A stretch of DNA of 64,000 nucleotides from Diaporthe sp. PMI_573 (GCA_021399435.1 JAJTUP010000049.1:248001-312000), one strand, 5' to 3'; shown: positions 36,297 to 47,707, counted from the stretch's first letter. Numbers and translations are program-made. Notes: generated by a model not told the origin, from the sequence alone.

Positions 36297-38475
36297 ATGG
36301 ATCCACGCAATCAGGCATACATTCCCAGGTCCCAACGCGGCGGATACGACCAGAGCTTCGGGAACATAGGCGTCTCAAGCTACGGTGCCAGCGCCAATAT
36401 GGCTTCTCCCACAGCCCAGCGGGTCGACTGGAACAACCAGAGGTATCCAACCAACAACGGTGTTGCAACATTGCCAGCAAGTTTACCCCACCAGCCGGGC
36501 ACGAACACCAACTTCGACAGCTCAGAACAGAACCCAATGTCCCCAGTCACGCACGAGTCGTAAGTACGCAGTTCATCATGACCAGTACATTTCTTTTTCT
36601 CAGCACATGTCTTGTTCTGTTCACCTCAGTTGTTTGGATTCTATATTTGGCATTTGGCGTGCATCACTGTCACTCCCAGCTTGTCAGGCCATGGGGAGGG
36701 ACACTATCAAAGAACAAAACCCACGCGGCTTCGTTTGCAGCCACTCGACTGCCCTCGGACGTTTCGTAGGCTTCTGTGACTGAATTGAGTTGCCAACCGG
36801 CTGTGTTGACACAGGGACCGCCCGGATGTTACTTGTTCAGGACGGACCTACCTCTTGGAGCCTGTGGTCTGGCCATGGATCATGCTCGACGTTCCTCGTT
36901 GACCAAATTCAGTCCTCTGGGGTTTAGAAGGACAGGCAGTGTGCCCCACACTGCCTATTCGCACCAGGAGCATTGCCTTACCCAGGGACAAATCTATCAT
37001 GCCGTCTTTGGCCCGCCACCCGGCTCGGACTCCGCGGATACTCCAGGAGTGACTTCTTTCGCTTCCTCCATGAAGCCACCTCTCGCGGCCGGGCACTTGG
37101 ATCTTCCCCATTTGGAGCCTTTTTCTTAACCCCATTGAAGCCATGGAGATCCGGGAACGGACCTTTTGAATTCACGTGGAACCAGACCACTTCCTGCTGT
37201 TACGGTCTCTGCCAGAACCCTTGGCATGATGGACACTTTGAAGCGACCCAAGGACATACTTCACGGGACTGAGGATAGGACATCCATCCTATCCGTCCCG
37301 TTAGCTTCTGAAGTCCACTGCAAACTGGCATGGCAATCCACAATGGAGATCTGCAGGACCAGGCAGACTGTTCACGGCTTTGGCATGCCAATTTCCAAAG
37401 TCAACCCAATCCTATACCGTCGGTGGCAGCACGCATCCCAGCTGCTCTGACCTGTCTCGCAGCAGGAGCGCTTTTTGTTTGTCTCGGTTCGAAATACCTC
37501 ACCCTGATCAAGTCTCTGAGAGTGAGCCAGCGAGTGCTGAAGCCGGACGTCGACCAAGAGCCAGTGCTTCTCTGATCAGATCCTACCGCACCGTCCGGGA
37601 GTGCCGGTTTCTCTATCGTGCCAGGAGGATTTTCCGTGCAACCATCCGCCGGAGCTATCTGATTTTATTTACAACGGGGACTCGACCCAGGGAAAACTGT
37701 TGTGTCACTTGCTTCCATGGCACAGAGTCGTCGACCCCCTACCTTGCCTTCTCTCAATGCCGGATTGGTTATGTGCCCAGGCCCAATCGACTTTACTAAC
37801 CACGACTTTTCCAAGGAAATCACTCAAAGAAACCCCCCGGATCACAGAATCCCTGTCGTCCAGCTTCCTGGAGCACACCAGACGGGAAGGGCCCACGGCG
37901 CACTCCTGCATGGTCTGCAACGCCTCATTCCAGAGCAACTCCGGACTTGAGGGCCACGCGAAATCCACCGGCCACCACGCCTATTCGTGCGTGTGCGACA
38001 CTTCCTTTGGTCGCTTCTCCTCCCTGGCACGACATGTCAACTCAAACACGGGATCTGGGTATCACTGTGGGCTCTGCGAGGACAGGACCTTGCCACGAAT
38101 CGACAAGCTATATGATCACCTGCGGGACGGCCACAAGGTCAGCCAGAAGGTTCTGGACCGGTACAGAAACAAGGCACTGGCCCGTGCCAACAAGAGGTCC
38201 CGGCCGATCAAGCCGGCCCCAGTCCCGGTCACCACTCAACAGGTCCCCCACGTTGGCGGGTTTGATTCTGCGTGGGTCCCCTCTGACCAGATCAACGGAA
38301 TGGCCGGGCGATATACCATGAATATGACACCATTGAGCCCCAATGGTGTCAATCCTGCCCATCTCACGGTAAGACCTCTCACTGAAACCAGGGGCCCAGG
38401 TCAGGGATCGCGAGGATCAGTTTATGGCTGACTTGATGGTATCAGAATTTCACGAACTCTTTCTCCTTCCAATAA
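36297..38475 (+). CDS. C2H2 zinc-finger protein, paralogue 2
   Basis: Three exons (36297..36559, 37816..38368, 38446..38475) encode about 281 residues. Exon 1 (MDPRNQAYIPRSQRG..) ends in phase 2 at GTAAGT. The best 3' partner is CTAAC..TTTTCCAAG at 37815, which leaves a first intron of 1256 nt. Exon 2 carries fingers C-x2-C-x12-H-x5-H (CMVCNASFQ to HAKSTGH), a CxC variant (YSCVCDTSFGRFSSLARH) and C-x2-C-x13-H-x4-H (CGLCEDRTL to HLRDGH), then a basic stretch (NKALARANKRSRP). The last exon adds NFTNSFSFQ. Exon 2 is exactly 553 nt, the same as in paralogue 3. It is a probable nuclear DNA-binding protein. The long first intron is the uncertain part of the model. Confidence 0.75.
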
Positions 38476-41018
38476 TTGCTGAGACCAGGCTCCGGTGGCT
38501 CATGGTCAGACGTATCTCATGATTTCAGGCTTTCTTTCCGATTCTCTCCTTCAGTAGTTGTCTGGGTTATCTGGATGTGCCTTGAGGCTATCTCTTTCTC
38601 TGGCTGGCGGTCGTCTTTCGCGAAAATTCGGTCTATTCCTTCATTCCCAACACAGGACCCACAGGTGTCACTTGAGCTTTCACCCTTGACCTCCCCAGGC
38701 CCATTCCGGCCTGGCGACGACAGGAGTGCCTCTGCCACCGGTGAGACAGAGGCAATTGCTCGAACCTTGGCGCGTTTGACACGTGGGGCAAACAGCAGTG
38801 ATGGCAAAATTAGTACAGCCGTCTCAGTTACAGGGCTGATTTAAATAATATCTGGCAGCGTTTTGCTTATTTCGCACACGATTACTGTTGCCGTCTTCAA
38901 ATGTCAGCGCTCACTCGCCCGCCATGTCGCTCACCAAGAACTGCATGAGTGGAAGATGAAGTGAGGCTTCCTGAGAGTTTCTGAATGGCCCTTGGCGTAT
39001 TCCACTCGCCGTTCGATTTCTGAATCTAGGTCCTTTGCAGCCTTGGACAGCAGCCTTGGATGCTCGGGGCCAATGGCCCTGTCATCTGTGAAACTGCCGT
39101 GGCTCGAATGACTCAGAAATGATTGGACGATCACTTCACTGCTCTGAATCTGAAAGGCCAGGCTCATCGACTTGTTGCATGCAATATTCGCGGCCGAAGC
39201 CCGGGTGGCATGCCGATGCCTGGCCCTGAGCCACGGTTGGCCACGAGATGCCGGACACGCAACATTCGAGCCTTGGAGCACCCTCTTTTTTCCACATCCT
39301 GTTCAAGAGATCGCCTGACTCCATAGCAAAGTGTTTGTCGGGGCTCAGCATTGGTTAAGAACGCGGATCGATACGCCCGATGGTCGCTGGGACCATGGAG
39401 CCTCGCCAGTCGTGGAGTCGCACAGCATCTGGCAGTGACAGCTGGCCAGGCATTCTTCACATCCTTGTGTCTGCAGTCCGCCTTGATTCTACGCCTGGGA
39501 TACAGCTTCAATAACGTCCACGCGTCTGATTCTCGCATCATCCTATCTTGGAGGCCTCGTCTGAGCCCAGGTCAGTCTCTTTACGAGCGAGCACCGCCTC
39601 TGCACCCTGCTTTGCACCCTGCTTTGCACCCTCTCTTGCACCCTCTCTTGCACCCTGTTTTCATCTAGGCCGTGTCCAGCCACGCACTTCAAAGGCATCC
39701 GACGAGGCTGTACTTACATCTGATTAGCTGCCATCGAGCCTGCCTATCATTGACGTTACACGACTTCCGTCTCGTCGGGCACGCTTGCAGCATTTGCACC
39801 CTATGGAATCGCACAGCCTCACCCGGGCTTATTCGTGTATGGTTTGCCCTTGCCAGCAAAGCACGCCGTATGAGTAAGCCTAACCCAAGCTATCTCCTCA
39901 GGCGACAAGTTGAAATACACGACAATGTACTTGCTTTCCACGCTAATGCACTTGGACCCGACCCAATGTGGAAAGTATTAAAAGGTTGCCCATGTCCACA
40001 TCTTCGTTGCGGTTCATGCTCACCCTCATCCCTCTCTCCCATCATTCATCCGCTAGAATCCCGTCTAGGGTGTTGTTCCACCAACATGGTTCTGCGCGTT
40101 GTGCCAGAAACTGCAACACATGAACTTACAACTTCCCTCGAACCACTGTCCTTTGGATACAGTGCTCATCACCCGTATCCATGCTGCCTTCACCGCCGTA
40201 TTTCAAGGAAAAGGCCCGCTGGGACTATGTTAGTGGACGGCATGATATCTGACACACCAGGACACACAGTTGTCTGAAGCATGTAAGTGGGAATTCTTTG
40301 TCATCGGTGTTTGTCTGAGGCCTGGTATTGTTGCTCCTTATCCAAACTGTGTGGAATTGTGTGAGACAAGTGCATCAGTGCCCCAGCGAGTGAGCCTTTT
40401 GCGGAAGTGACCTTGTTGGTAGAGCCCCGGACGCTAGGGCGAGGACGCGAGCGTTTTCCTCAAAACCCCCCACAGCCTATCTTCACTTAGACGGGCCTTT
40501 TTCAATACAACATCTTTTAGACCCACAACCTGCTACCACACCCGTGCCATACTAAGTACGACACCTGCCCAGCTCAGGTAGTGACATGAGACAAGCATTG
40601 GGCGGCTGCTCCGCCCCTTCGGTGTTGACCTTGGGACTTTCGCCCATCTTCTCGGCTTGAATTTGATGCATCAATGCATCTGCAGGTTGTCCACACGGGG
40701 TCGCGAACAGGGTGCTTTTGCACCCTCCCATCAACTGAGCCTCGTCGGCCACCAGTACGTCTAGGTTTGAGCACCTTGGCAAGGCCGACAGTCCTTGAGG
40801 CCAACAACACTTCTCCCAAGTACCATCATGGCATACCAGCATGTATGATTGACTACTTGGACAACTTCGGGTCTTTGCTTTATATCCATTGGCCCCCTTC
40901 TCCACACCTTTGAAGTGTCTCTACATACCTTGGCTCCCTAGTCCCTGTTCCACTCTACCTGCCCTGTTACCTCAGAGATCTTCACACACTCCCCCCCCCT
41001 TAAATCAGTAACACCATC
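38476..41018. other. 2.5-kb gene-free stretch between C2H2-2 and C2H2-3
   Basis: No full gene is supported. A finger-like fragment (KCQRSLARHVAHQELHEW) is encoded at about 38895-38950 on the plus strand and could be a relic paralogue. A 12-bp tandem repeat lies at 39601-39660. An open frame of 201 codons at 39672-40277 has no recognisable protein. Confidence 0.45.
39601..39660. repeat. Five-unit 12-bp tandem repeat with TGCACCCT core
   Basis: TGCACCCT occurs at 39601, 39613, 39625, 39637 and 39649, a perfect 12-base period with spacers GCTT, GCTT, CTCT and CTCT. Single copies of the same octamer lie at 39795-39802, 40719-40726 and 41312-41319 on the same strand. Confidence 0.9.
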
Positions 41019-42012
41019 ATGGCCGGTCGCAGTGGACACATGTTCAGCATGGGCAGTTCCATTGATGCTACACAGTCCGAAAGCTTTCCTTTCTTCAACG
41101 ACGCCTTCCCCAATCAGTAAGTCTACCCCCACGCCATGGTGGTATACACATTGGGCATAGTGGAGTTACCACCTCGATCGTGCACTACAGCACGCATGGA
41201 AACATTTTTCCAAGTAGTCTATGCGTGATTGTTCCCTCATGTGTCAGCACTAATGACACATGAAGCCTACGTATGATAAAGGCTTGATATTATGACATCT
41301 TTGCTGCATTTTGCACCCTTGCTGACCATGTGATTCGCTGTAGGGCGCTGACCGACGATGCCCATTTCCAACCGGACTTCCCCAGCCTTCCCAACTACCC
41401 TGTCCACGGCAAGAGGGCGGACCTTCAAAATACTTGTGCCGAGTGCCTCCACATCTTCTCAACCAACGCGCATCTCGAGCAGCATGCCTCGGGCTCCGGG
41501 CACACATCCTTTTCTTGCACTTGTGGCGCACAGTTCTCGAGGGCTTTTACACTCACTCGCCACATCAACTCCAAGATTGGGGTCAGCTTTCCTTGTGAGC
41601 TATGTGACGACAAAGCCTTCCCGCGGTTGGACAAGCTGGGAGACCACCTTCGTCGTTTCCACAGATTGGGAGGTAAAGCCTTCGATCTATATAAGGGCGG
41701 GAACTCGCCCCCCAACCCAGCCTCGCTGCCGGCCGGTGGGGATCCTCAGTTCCCAGCCCAGGATCTCGGACAATACTATCCTGGACAGATCTATCCGGTG
41801 GCACCTGTATCGATGTTCAACGGGTTCCCTTCAGCCTCGACCACCACACCTGATTCCCCCTCGGCCGATCCCAGCGGAAGCCCAGGCAGCTTCACAGTAA
41901 GCTTGAACGTTCTTGGATCTCGTACAAGAATTTCGTCGACCTGACTTTGAAGATATAGGTTTCTGAGAGCTGGTACTCTCAGCCGGGCGACAACGCAGCG
42001 TACCCTTCATGA
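41019..42012 (+). CDS. C2H2 zinc-finger protein, paralogue 3
   Basis: Three exons (41019..41116, 41344..41896, 41959..42012) encode about 234 residues. The first intron is 227 nt and in phase 2; the second runs GTAAGC..GATATAG in phase 0. Fingers are CAECLHIF to HASGSGH, the CxC variant FSCTCGAQFSRAFTLTRH, and CELCDDKAF to HLRRFH. The N-terminal exon (MAGRSGHMFSMGSS..) is short and Ser/Phe-rich. The C-terminus is Pro/Ser-rich and ends SESWYSQPGDNAAYPS. Without the last splice, translation would end at 41944. Its structure matches paralogue 2, down to an identical exon 2 length of 553 nt. Confidence 0.8.
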
Positions 42013-42933
42013 GGTGCCTTACCAAGGTTCACATTGTGACCCATACCCCATCCTGGTGGTGACGTCGGGGTGAGACCCATTCAGGAACGGGATGAATGCG
42101 TGTTCATTAATTACAGACCTGCATACTGGCACTGGCTGCCCTATGGCTAGGTTGGGTCTTTGACTCGTCGTCCTGGCACATACTTGACGGGACTCAGGCG
42201 CGGAAGATAGGCAAGGTGTTTCCGGAGCTGTCAAATAGTCCTTATATACACTTCCTAATACTTGACTTGAACAATCATCATACTGTCATATACAGCAGCT
42301 AAGAGCCTTTGTGAACAATAGACACCAGTATATCATTTTAGATCCAGCATGAATTAGCTAACTCGGAAGCCGAGACTAATGCTACAATAGTTAGAGACGA
42401 GCATGCCATCAATTCTAGGATCACGACATAGACACGTCGAATTTGATGTCCGTGAATCGGGCCGTGGCCGTGGAACAATATTATGTCAGCCCTCCTTTCG
42501 CCTGGTTTCTCCAGTTTCGTCTGCCAATAAGCTGACCACCTTGATGTAGGTCAATTGCAGGCAATACGGGCTCTGTGGTTGTTCTTCCAACCAGGCCTGC
42601 TTTTTATTCCCCTAGCTCAACCACGAAGCGTTATCTCGACCAGCAGCGGATACTCCTTCGAATGCCTCTGTCATGGTCAGCCCGCTGGAATCGGTGGCGC
42701 GGCAGCTGTCTCACTGGCCGAAGCTCTCCACACCAAGTATGCGGGCCAAAAATTGTCACCCTGTGTGACATGAATGTACCTCTAAGCCCCAGGTACTTCC
42801 ACCCCGCGAAAGCAGGAGAACCTGTCGAACCAAAACATATCTTGGAGGCTACTCCCAGGTATCCTGGCGCTGCAGTTCTGACACACTTATGCAGCTCGAC
42901 CTACCGCACATCTAAGTCGACGACGTACCCATC
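42013..42933. other. Intergenic region between C2H2-3 and C2H2-4
   Basis: About 0.9 kb, AT-richer in its first half (42230-42420). No gene was recognised. Confidence 0.45.
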
Positions 42934-43897
42934 ATGGACAACTACCAAACCAACCGCGATTTCACCCTCAGCCACCGGGGTGAGAACAACCCCGAGGCCC
43001 AGTCAACGAGCTCGCCTCACCCTGCACAACATACTCAGGGTGTGATGGACAACACGCATCCCGTACCCACCCAAATTGCTGCGGCTGAGGAGTCTAAGGG
43101 GTGAGGTTTTTTGGTTTTTTTTTTCTAACCGCCATTTTAGAGTTGCGAATGTGTCCTACCCCCCTACACGTCACGCACGAATCAAATCCAACCCAACCCA
43201 CACCTGTGCCACCTGCAAGGAGACAGCCCCAAACAACTACGCCCTAGAGCGGCACGCCTCTCAGAAACGTCACAAGGCATTCCTATGCATTTGTACCATG
43301 AAGTTCGTGAGGCTGGCCACCTTGAACCGCCACATCGCAGACCAGGCCGGACCGAAGCACTACTGCGACTACTGCGATGATAACAAGGGCTTCACGAGGG
43401 AAGACAAACTCATCGATCATCTCCGAGCCGGCCACAAGTTCGGGGAGAAGGCCATAGTTCAGGTTCGTAGCCGGACGCGTGCCAAGGCCGAGGCCAACGG
43501 GCTTGCTTCCTCCGCAGCTATGACGACTGGCACTGCTCTGGCCGTGTCGACTACGATTGGTCATCATGCTGTTCCAGATGCTACCGTTGCGGGCCCGTCT
43601 GGAGCCTCTGCTGGCCTCTCTGCTGGCTCAGCCGGGAACTTCGATTATGGATCCGTCGACCTCTCCATGTTCAATGCCGTTGAACTTCAGCCGTTCAACA
43701 CCGGGAGCCAAAATTCGTTTCCTGGCGCTGCCGAGTCCTTCTCCGGTTCCAACGTCTCTGGTGTCGAATTTTCTGGTGACGATTTCGCCGGCTTCGACAT
43801 CTCTGGTGTCGACTTCACCGAGTTAGATTTTACTGGTGTCGACTTTGCACACGTCGACAGGGACGTCAACGTGTCCGGGATAGACAACGGGTTTTGA
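42934..43897 (+). CDS. C2H2 zinc-finger protein, paralogue 4, with C-terminal pentapeptides
   Basis: Two exons, 42934..43100 and 43141..43897, encode about 307 residues. The 40-nt intron (GTGAGG, T-rich, CTAAC, TTTTAG) is in phase 2, like its paralogues. Fingers are CATCKETAP to HASQKRH, the CxC variant FLCICTMKFVRLATLNRH, and CDYCDDNKGF to HLRAGH, followed by a basic segment (VRSRTRAKAEANG). The C-terminus has seven consecutive five-residue units from about 43754 to 43858 (VSGVE FSGDD FAGFD ISGVD and on), unlike the other copies. The family is inferred to be DNA-binding transcription factors. The pentapeptide tail could form an acidic beta-helix or act as an activation domain. Confidence 0.8.
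43754..43858 (+). repeat. Seven tandem 15-bp units encoding pentapeptides
   Basis: Units of pattern [VFI]-[SAT]-[GEH]-x-[DE] repeat seven times in frame. Read with a shifted register they fit the pentapeptide-repeat consensus, with the hydrophobic F/I every fifth residue. The codons differ between units (TCT/ACC/GCC, GAC/GAT). Confidence 0.8.
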
Positions 43898-45039
43898 TTT
43901 ATTTGCCCGTCGCAGCCTTTTCATATATTGCTTCCATCGTCGAGATTCCTTTCCCTTCTTATGAGACACCACTTTCATTTATACAATCTCCACTCTCTCC
44001 AATTATTTGCTTTCGAGCTGCACACGTTTTTTACCCCATTGGTCCTGCCACACCTGTGTTGGCGGCACCTCACACCGTCGACTAGGCATGGCAGGTATAT
44101 AGCCAGTTAGTCAATTCATCAGCTATTCTCCCAAGACCATCGTAGGTCGACCTTGAAGTGAAAATGAGCTTGTGATATCCCGATATCATACTCCAACGCC
44201 GGCACCACATCGCCGCCGTGCGGCCAGGCTCACCCGACGCGTGGTGCTGGACAGCTAGAGCTCGCGGCTCATGTATCTAGGACCTGATATGATGTAACTC
44301 TCCGGCCACATTTGACTAATCTAAGCATGATTCTTTCGAGGGTTTGAATTATGTATTAATAACCCTTGCGGGGCTGTCTCTGTAGACTGCGGGATGCTCA
44401 AGTCGGGTACCTGCCAGCCAGTGATGACACCGTCACAAAGAATTCTCATATGGAGAGATTGCTGCTGGTGAAATGCCAGCAACACAAAGAGGACGTGCGA
44501 AATGCCAGATAAAAAATGCCAGATCCGCCGCGGGAAGTCAAGGGGATCGGCCTAGCCAGATGACATGTCGTTGAACTTGGGAACCCCTTTCCTGCCGGAT
44601 TACGTAAACAGACAGGACGGCCAGGACGCCCTCGGTATAAGTAAGTCAGAGTGGCCTCCCCGGATTTCAACAGGAAGCCACCGGTGACCAAGGCTCTTCC
44701 AGAATTCACGCATGAGCGCCCTGATGCCCCGCCCGGTTAACGATGGACCCCCTCCAGAACTCTTACTCAGTCACTGAAAGCGAAAGCATTATCAGCATTT
44801 CAGCAAGTTCTCATTCAAACATTATCTAGCATTATCTAGCACCATCTGGGCCCACAAGCAGCAAGCCAAGTGAGTAACGGCAGCCGCCCGCCGCAGGAAA
44901 TCCAACCTCTACCAGGGGATATCTAAAAGTGTTTCCAAGCCCCTCAGAACGCCGGGAAAGAACAGCTGACCCTGACGCGCCCGTCCGTCTTTCTGTGTAC
45001 GCCAAAAGTCAAAAAGTCCGATCCAAAGCCAGCACCGCA
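43898..45039. other. Intergenic region at the right edge of the island
   Basis: This is a convergent 3' region of C2H2-4 and the GT25 gene. No gene, RNA or repeat was recognised, apart from the doubled phrase CATTATCTAGCA near 44820-44843. Confidence 0.5.
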
Positions 45040-46460
45040 TCACCACTGGCTCTTCATCGCCGTGCCCTGGATCATATTCATTATATTCAGCCTCGCGCTC
45101 CACATGACATTCTCGGTGCTCCCCTTCTCCCGTATCACAGGCGGCGGCGGCTCCTCGCCCTCGCCCCCCTCCCCACCAATGTCCTGGATGTCGCTGTCCG
45201 CATGAATATTTCCCTTGGCCTTGTGGTGGAAGAACACAGGCGGCGTGACGCTCAGGCACTTGGCGTCCAGGCCCCTGTCTCCCAGCTTTCCCTCGCGGTC
45301 GTGCGGGTCGCCCTCGGCGGCCAGGGCGGCCAGCTTGCTCCACCCGCCGACGGCACGGCGGCACAGCCAGGCGAGGGCGTTGTCGAAGGGGCCCGAGAGG
45401 CGGTCGACGCTGAGATCGTACAGGATCTTCTGGGCGCCGCGGTTGGAGACGGCGTAGGCGAAGGTGCAGATCGGGGCGGCGGTTATGTGGACCCAGCGCG
45501 TGCGCTCCGGGTGCGCCTTGAAGTCCACGATGCCCGTGACGTGGTCCAGCGGGGGCACAGTCGCGTCGTTGAGGATCGTGTACCGGCGCGTCATTGCGAT
45601 CTTGCCGGCGTCGTCGTCTGGCAGCTCCTTGTTCTCGGGCAGCTCCTCCGGGAACGGCTCCCCGCAGTGGCCCAGCCAGAGGACGTCCCAGTCGTCGCCG
45701 TAGGGGCTGTTCGGGATGGGGCCGGCGGTGGAGGACGCCCTGCCGGTTGGGAAGTAGGTGTCGGGCAGGTTGGACATGACGGCGCGGGCGCCGGCTGCGA
45801 CGATCTCGAGCTGGGGTTTGAGGCGGACGTCCCAGTCCATGTCGTCTTCCATTATGAGGGCTGCATCTAGGTTCTGTTCGACGACTCTGTAGGTGATCAA
45901 CGACGATTAGCTCCCGATCATCAAAGTAACGTTGTTACATTGCCAAGCGCAAGGGTTCGTTTAGTTTGGTTAGAGGGTGCGCACCTCCGTATCGCATTCA
46001 TATGACCCCTCCAGCTGCCCAGGTTTGTCTCCATCAACTTCTTCCGGTCGATGCCAAAGGGCACCGCCTTGTCCGGGATAGTCTCGCCGCGCACGCCATC
46101 CACCCACTCGAAATCGAACCCCGTCAGGGCGGCGGATAGCGACAGGGCATCTCTCTTGTCGGTGCGCTCTGGCAGGCCGACGACAAAGACCTTGCCGAAG
46201 CCGAGGGTGCCGTTGGTCACACGGTTGATGTCTTGGGGCGTGGAGTGGCCATGGTAGTCCCGGCCGTAGGGCTTCTCTGCGACGTTCGACTTGGAGGAGG
46301 AGGAAGAGGCGGCTGGCGAGCCGCTGAAGGCGGAGAAGGGCGCGGAGAAACTCGAGGGGACATGCAGGGCGTTGCGGTTGGGATGGAGGAGGTAGAAGGT
46401 CGTCAATATGAGACAGGCGATTGCTATTGCCACGACAGGCCTCGGGCGCACGGCGATCAT
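45040..46460 (-). CDS. Glycosyltransferase family 25 protein (type II membrane)
   Basis: Two exons, 46460..45985 and 45886..45040, encode about 440 residues. The junction (AG|GTGCGC, ACAG) rebuilds Arg in MNAIRRVVEQNL. A short basic N-terminus is followed by one membrane anchor (VVAIAIACLILTTFYLL) and a Ser-rich stem, so the catalytic part should be in the Golgi lumen. The GT25 fold shows GKVFVVGLPERTDKRDAL, FEWVDGVRGETIPDKA, SWRGHMNAIR, and the acidic EDD motif in ALIMEDDMDWDVRL. Further signatures are WDVLWLGHCGE and CTFAYAVSNRGAQKILYDLS. The donor sugar is unknown; family members transfer galactose or related sugars. Met at 46460 precedes the anchor and is preferred over an upstream in-frame start. 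Confidence 0.87.
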
Positions 46461-47707
46461 CGTGTGTGGGCGCGAGCAAGCAGGCAAGGCAAGTCGAAGC
46501 ACGTGAAGCGAAGGGATCTGCGCCTGTCCGAGCTCAAACTCTATCTGGGGAAGGTGAATTGTGGCTGGCCGAGGAGGACCCTTGATGTAGCGGGGTTTGT
46601 TCTGGTCACAATTAATCGATCGACTTTCGATTTGTTTCACTGGAATGAGCAACGGCAACGGGCGCACAACGGACGGAGGGCATGTCCTTTGGTGGGAAGA
46701 GGTCAGAATGGGAGAGGTGGAGCCATCAAGAGCAGCGATGCGACCCGGTTGATTAGAATTATTGTAGGTAACGTAGAACAATCATACGAGCGACGTGGAA
46801 GAAGTGAGCAGGCGAATGATGACAGGTGCAGTAAGCTGGATGAGCCGGCCGAGTTGAGTCGAGACGAGTCGAGTCAAGTCGATCCAGGCCGAGCCGGGCT
46901 GGAGCTGAGCACACCTGCCGCCCGTCTACCTGGTTTTTGCCTGCAGAGGCAGGAAGGTATACGGGCTGACAGGGCTAGTGCGAAGAAAAAGACGGCGTGG
47001 TTGTTGGTTGTTGGTTTGTCCTTTCCCCCTTAATTCGTACCCACCTTTACCCGTGGGGGTCGGTAATCAGTGATTGGGAGATCCGTCCTGTTGGTGCGGT
47101 TGACAAGCAAGGTTAGCCTGTGTTGCACCTGCCGATCGAATTTGCTGCAGGGGTGTTGCACGGCAGGGTCTTGCAGGTCTTGGCCTGGACCACCGATGCT
47201 CACCTGATGTGAGCCTCAATTCACTCCTCGACCTCAACCTCAACCTCATAAGGTATCGCATCCCACTAACTGCAACGACAGGCGAGCTGGCGCAACGGCA
47301 AAGGCGAGCGACTTGGAAGACCAGATAAGACCAGCCACACTTCCCACTGCAAAGCCAATAACCACACAGGCTGGTGGGAAACACACAAAGGCCGCACGTT
47401 CAGATACAGTGTCCACCGCAACGCCATTAAAAACACAGGCAGGTGGGGAATTGAAACACTGCAAATAAATATCCCGAAGCTCCTGCAAAAAGGAAATACC
47501 GAAAGGAGGGACGCGCTGTAGCACCGAATGAGGTGGCAGGGCGTGAGGAGGGTAACAACTTCTCTTTTTGCTTTCCATTTCAACTCGACGACTTCATCTG
47601 CAGGAGGTCATCATTTACAGGTCTCATTGTATATTATTCGACATCTAGGCGTCTAATGAGTCGCCCTTCAAGGACAATTCAAAAGATGACACTGTCACAG
47701 GCCCACC
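46461..47707. other. Intergenic region between GT25 and the rhodopsin-like gene
   Basis: About 1.2 kb. A diverged tandem duplication of roughly 65 bp lies near 47330-47460, each copy containing an ACACAGGC(A/T)GGTGGG core. No gene is supported. Confidence 0.45.

Noticed and set aside
37475..37500. GGTTCGAAAT, similar to a tRNA B-box
   Set aside because: No matching A-box or acceptor stem was found around it, and the B-box consensus fails after GGTTCGA.
39672..40277. A 201-codon open frame between C2H2-2 and C2H2-3
   Set aside because: Its Leu/Ser/His/Cys-rich product matches no family and there are no supporting splice or start signals; kept only as part of the intergenic note.
44929..45870. 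A 313-codon plus-strand open frame opposite the GT25 gene
   Set aside because: It is antisense to a well-supported glycosyltransferase and has a low-information Ala/Val/Arg composition.
46233..47033. A 266-codon plus frame over the GT25 5' end
   Set aside because: Antisense to the signal-anchor exon and promoter; no domain, Arg/Gly-rich shadow composition.
47246..47578. A 110-codon minus frame with an internal PPACV repeat
   Set aside because: The repeat reflects a diverged 65-bp DNA duplication; no start context or domain supports a gene.
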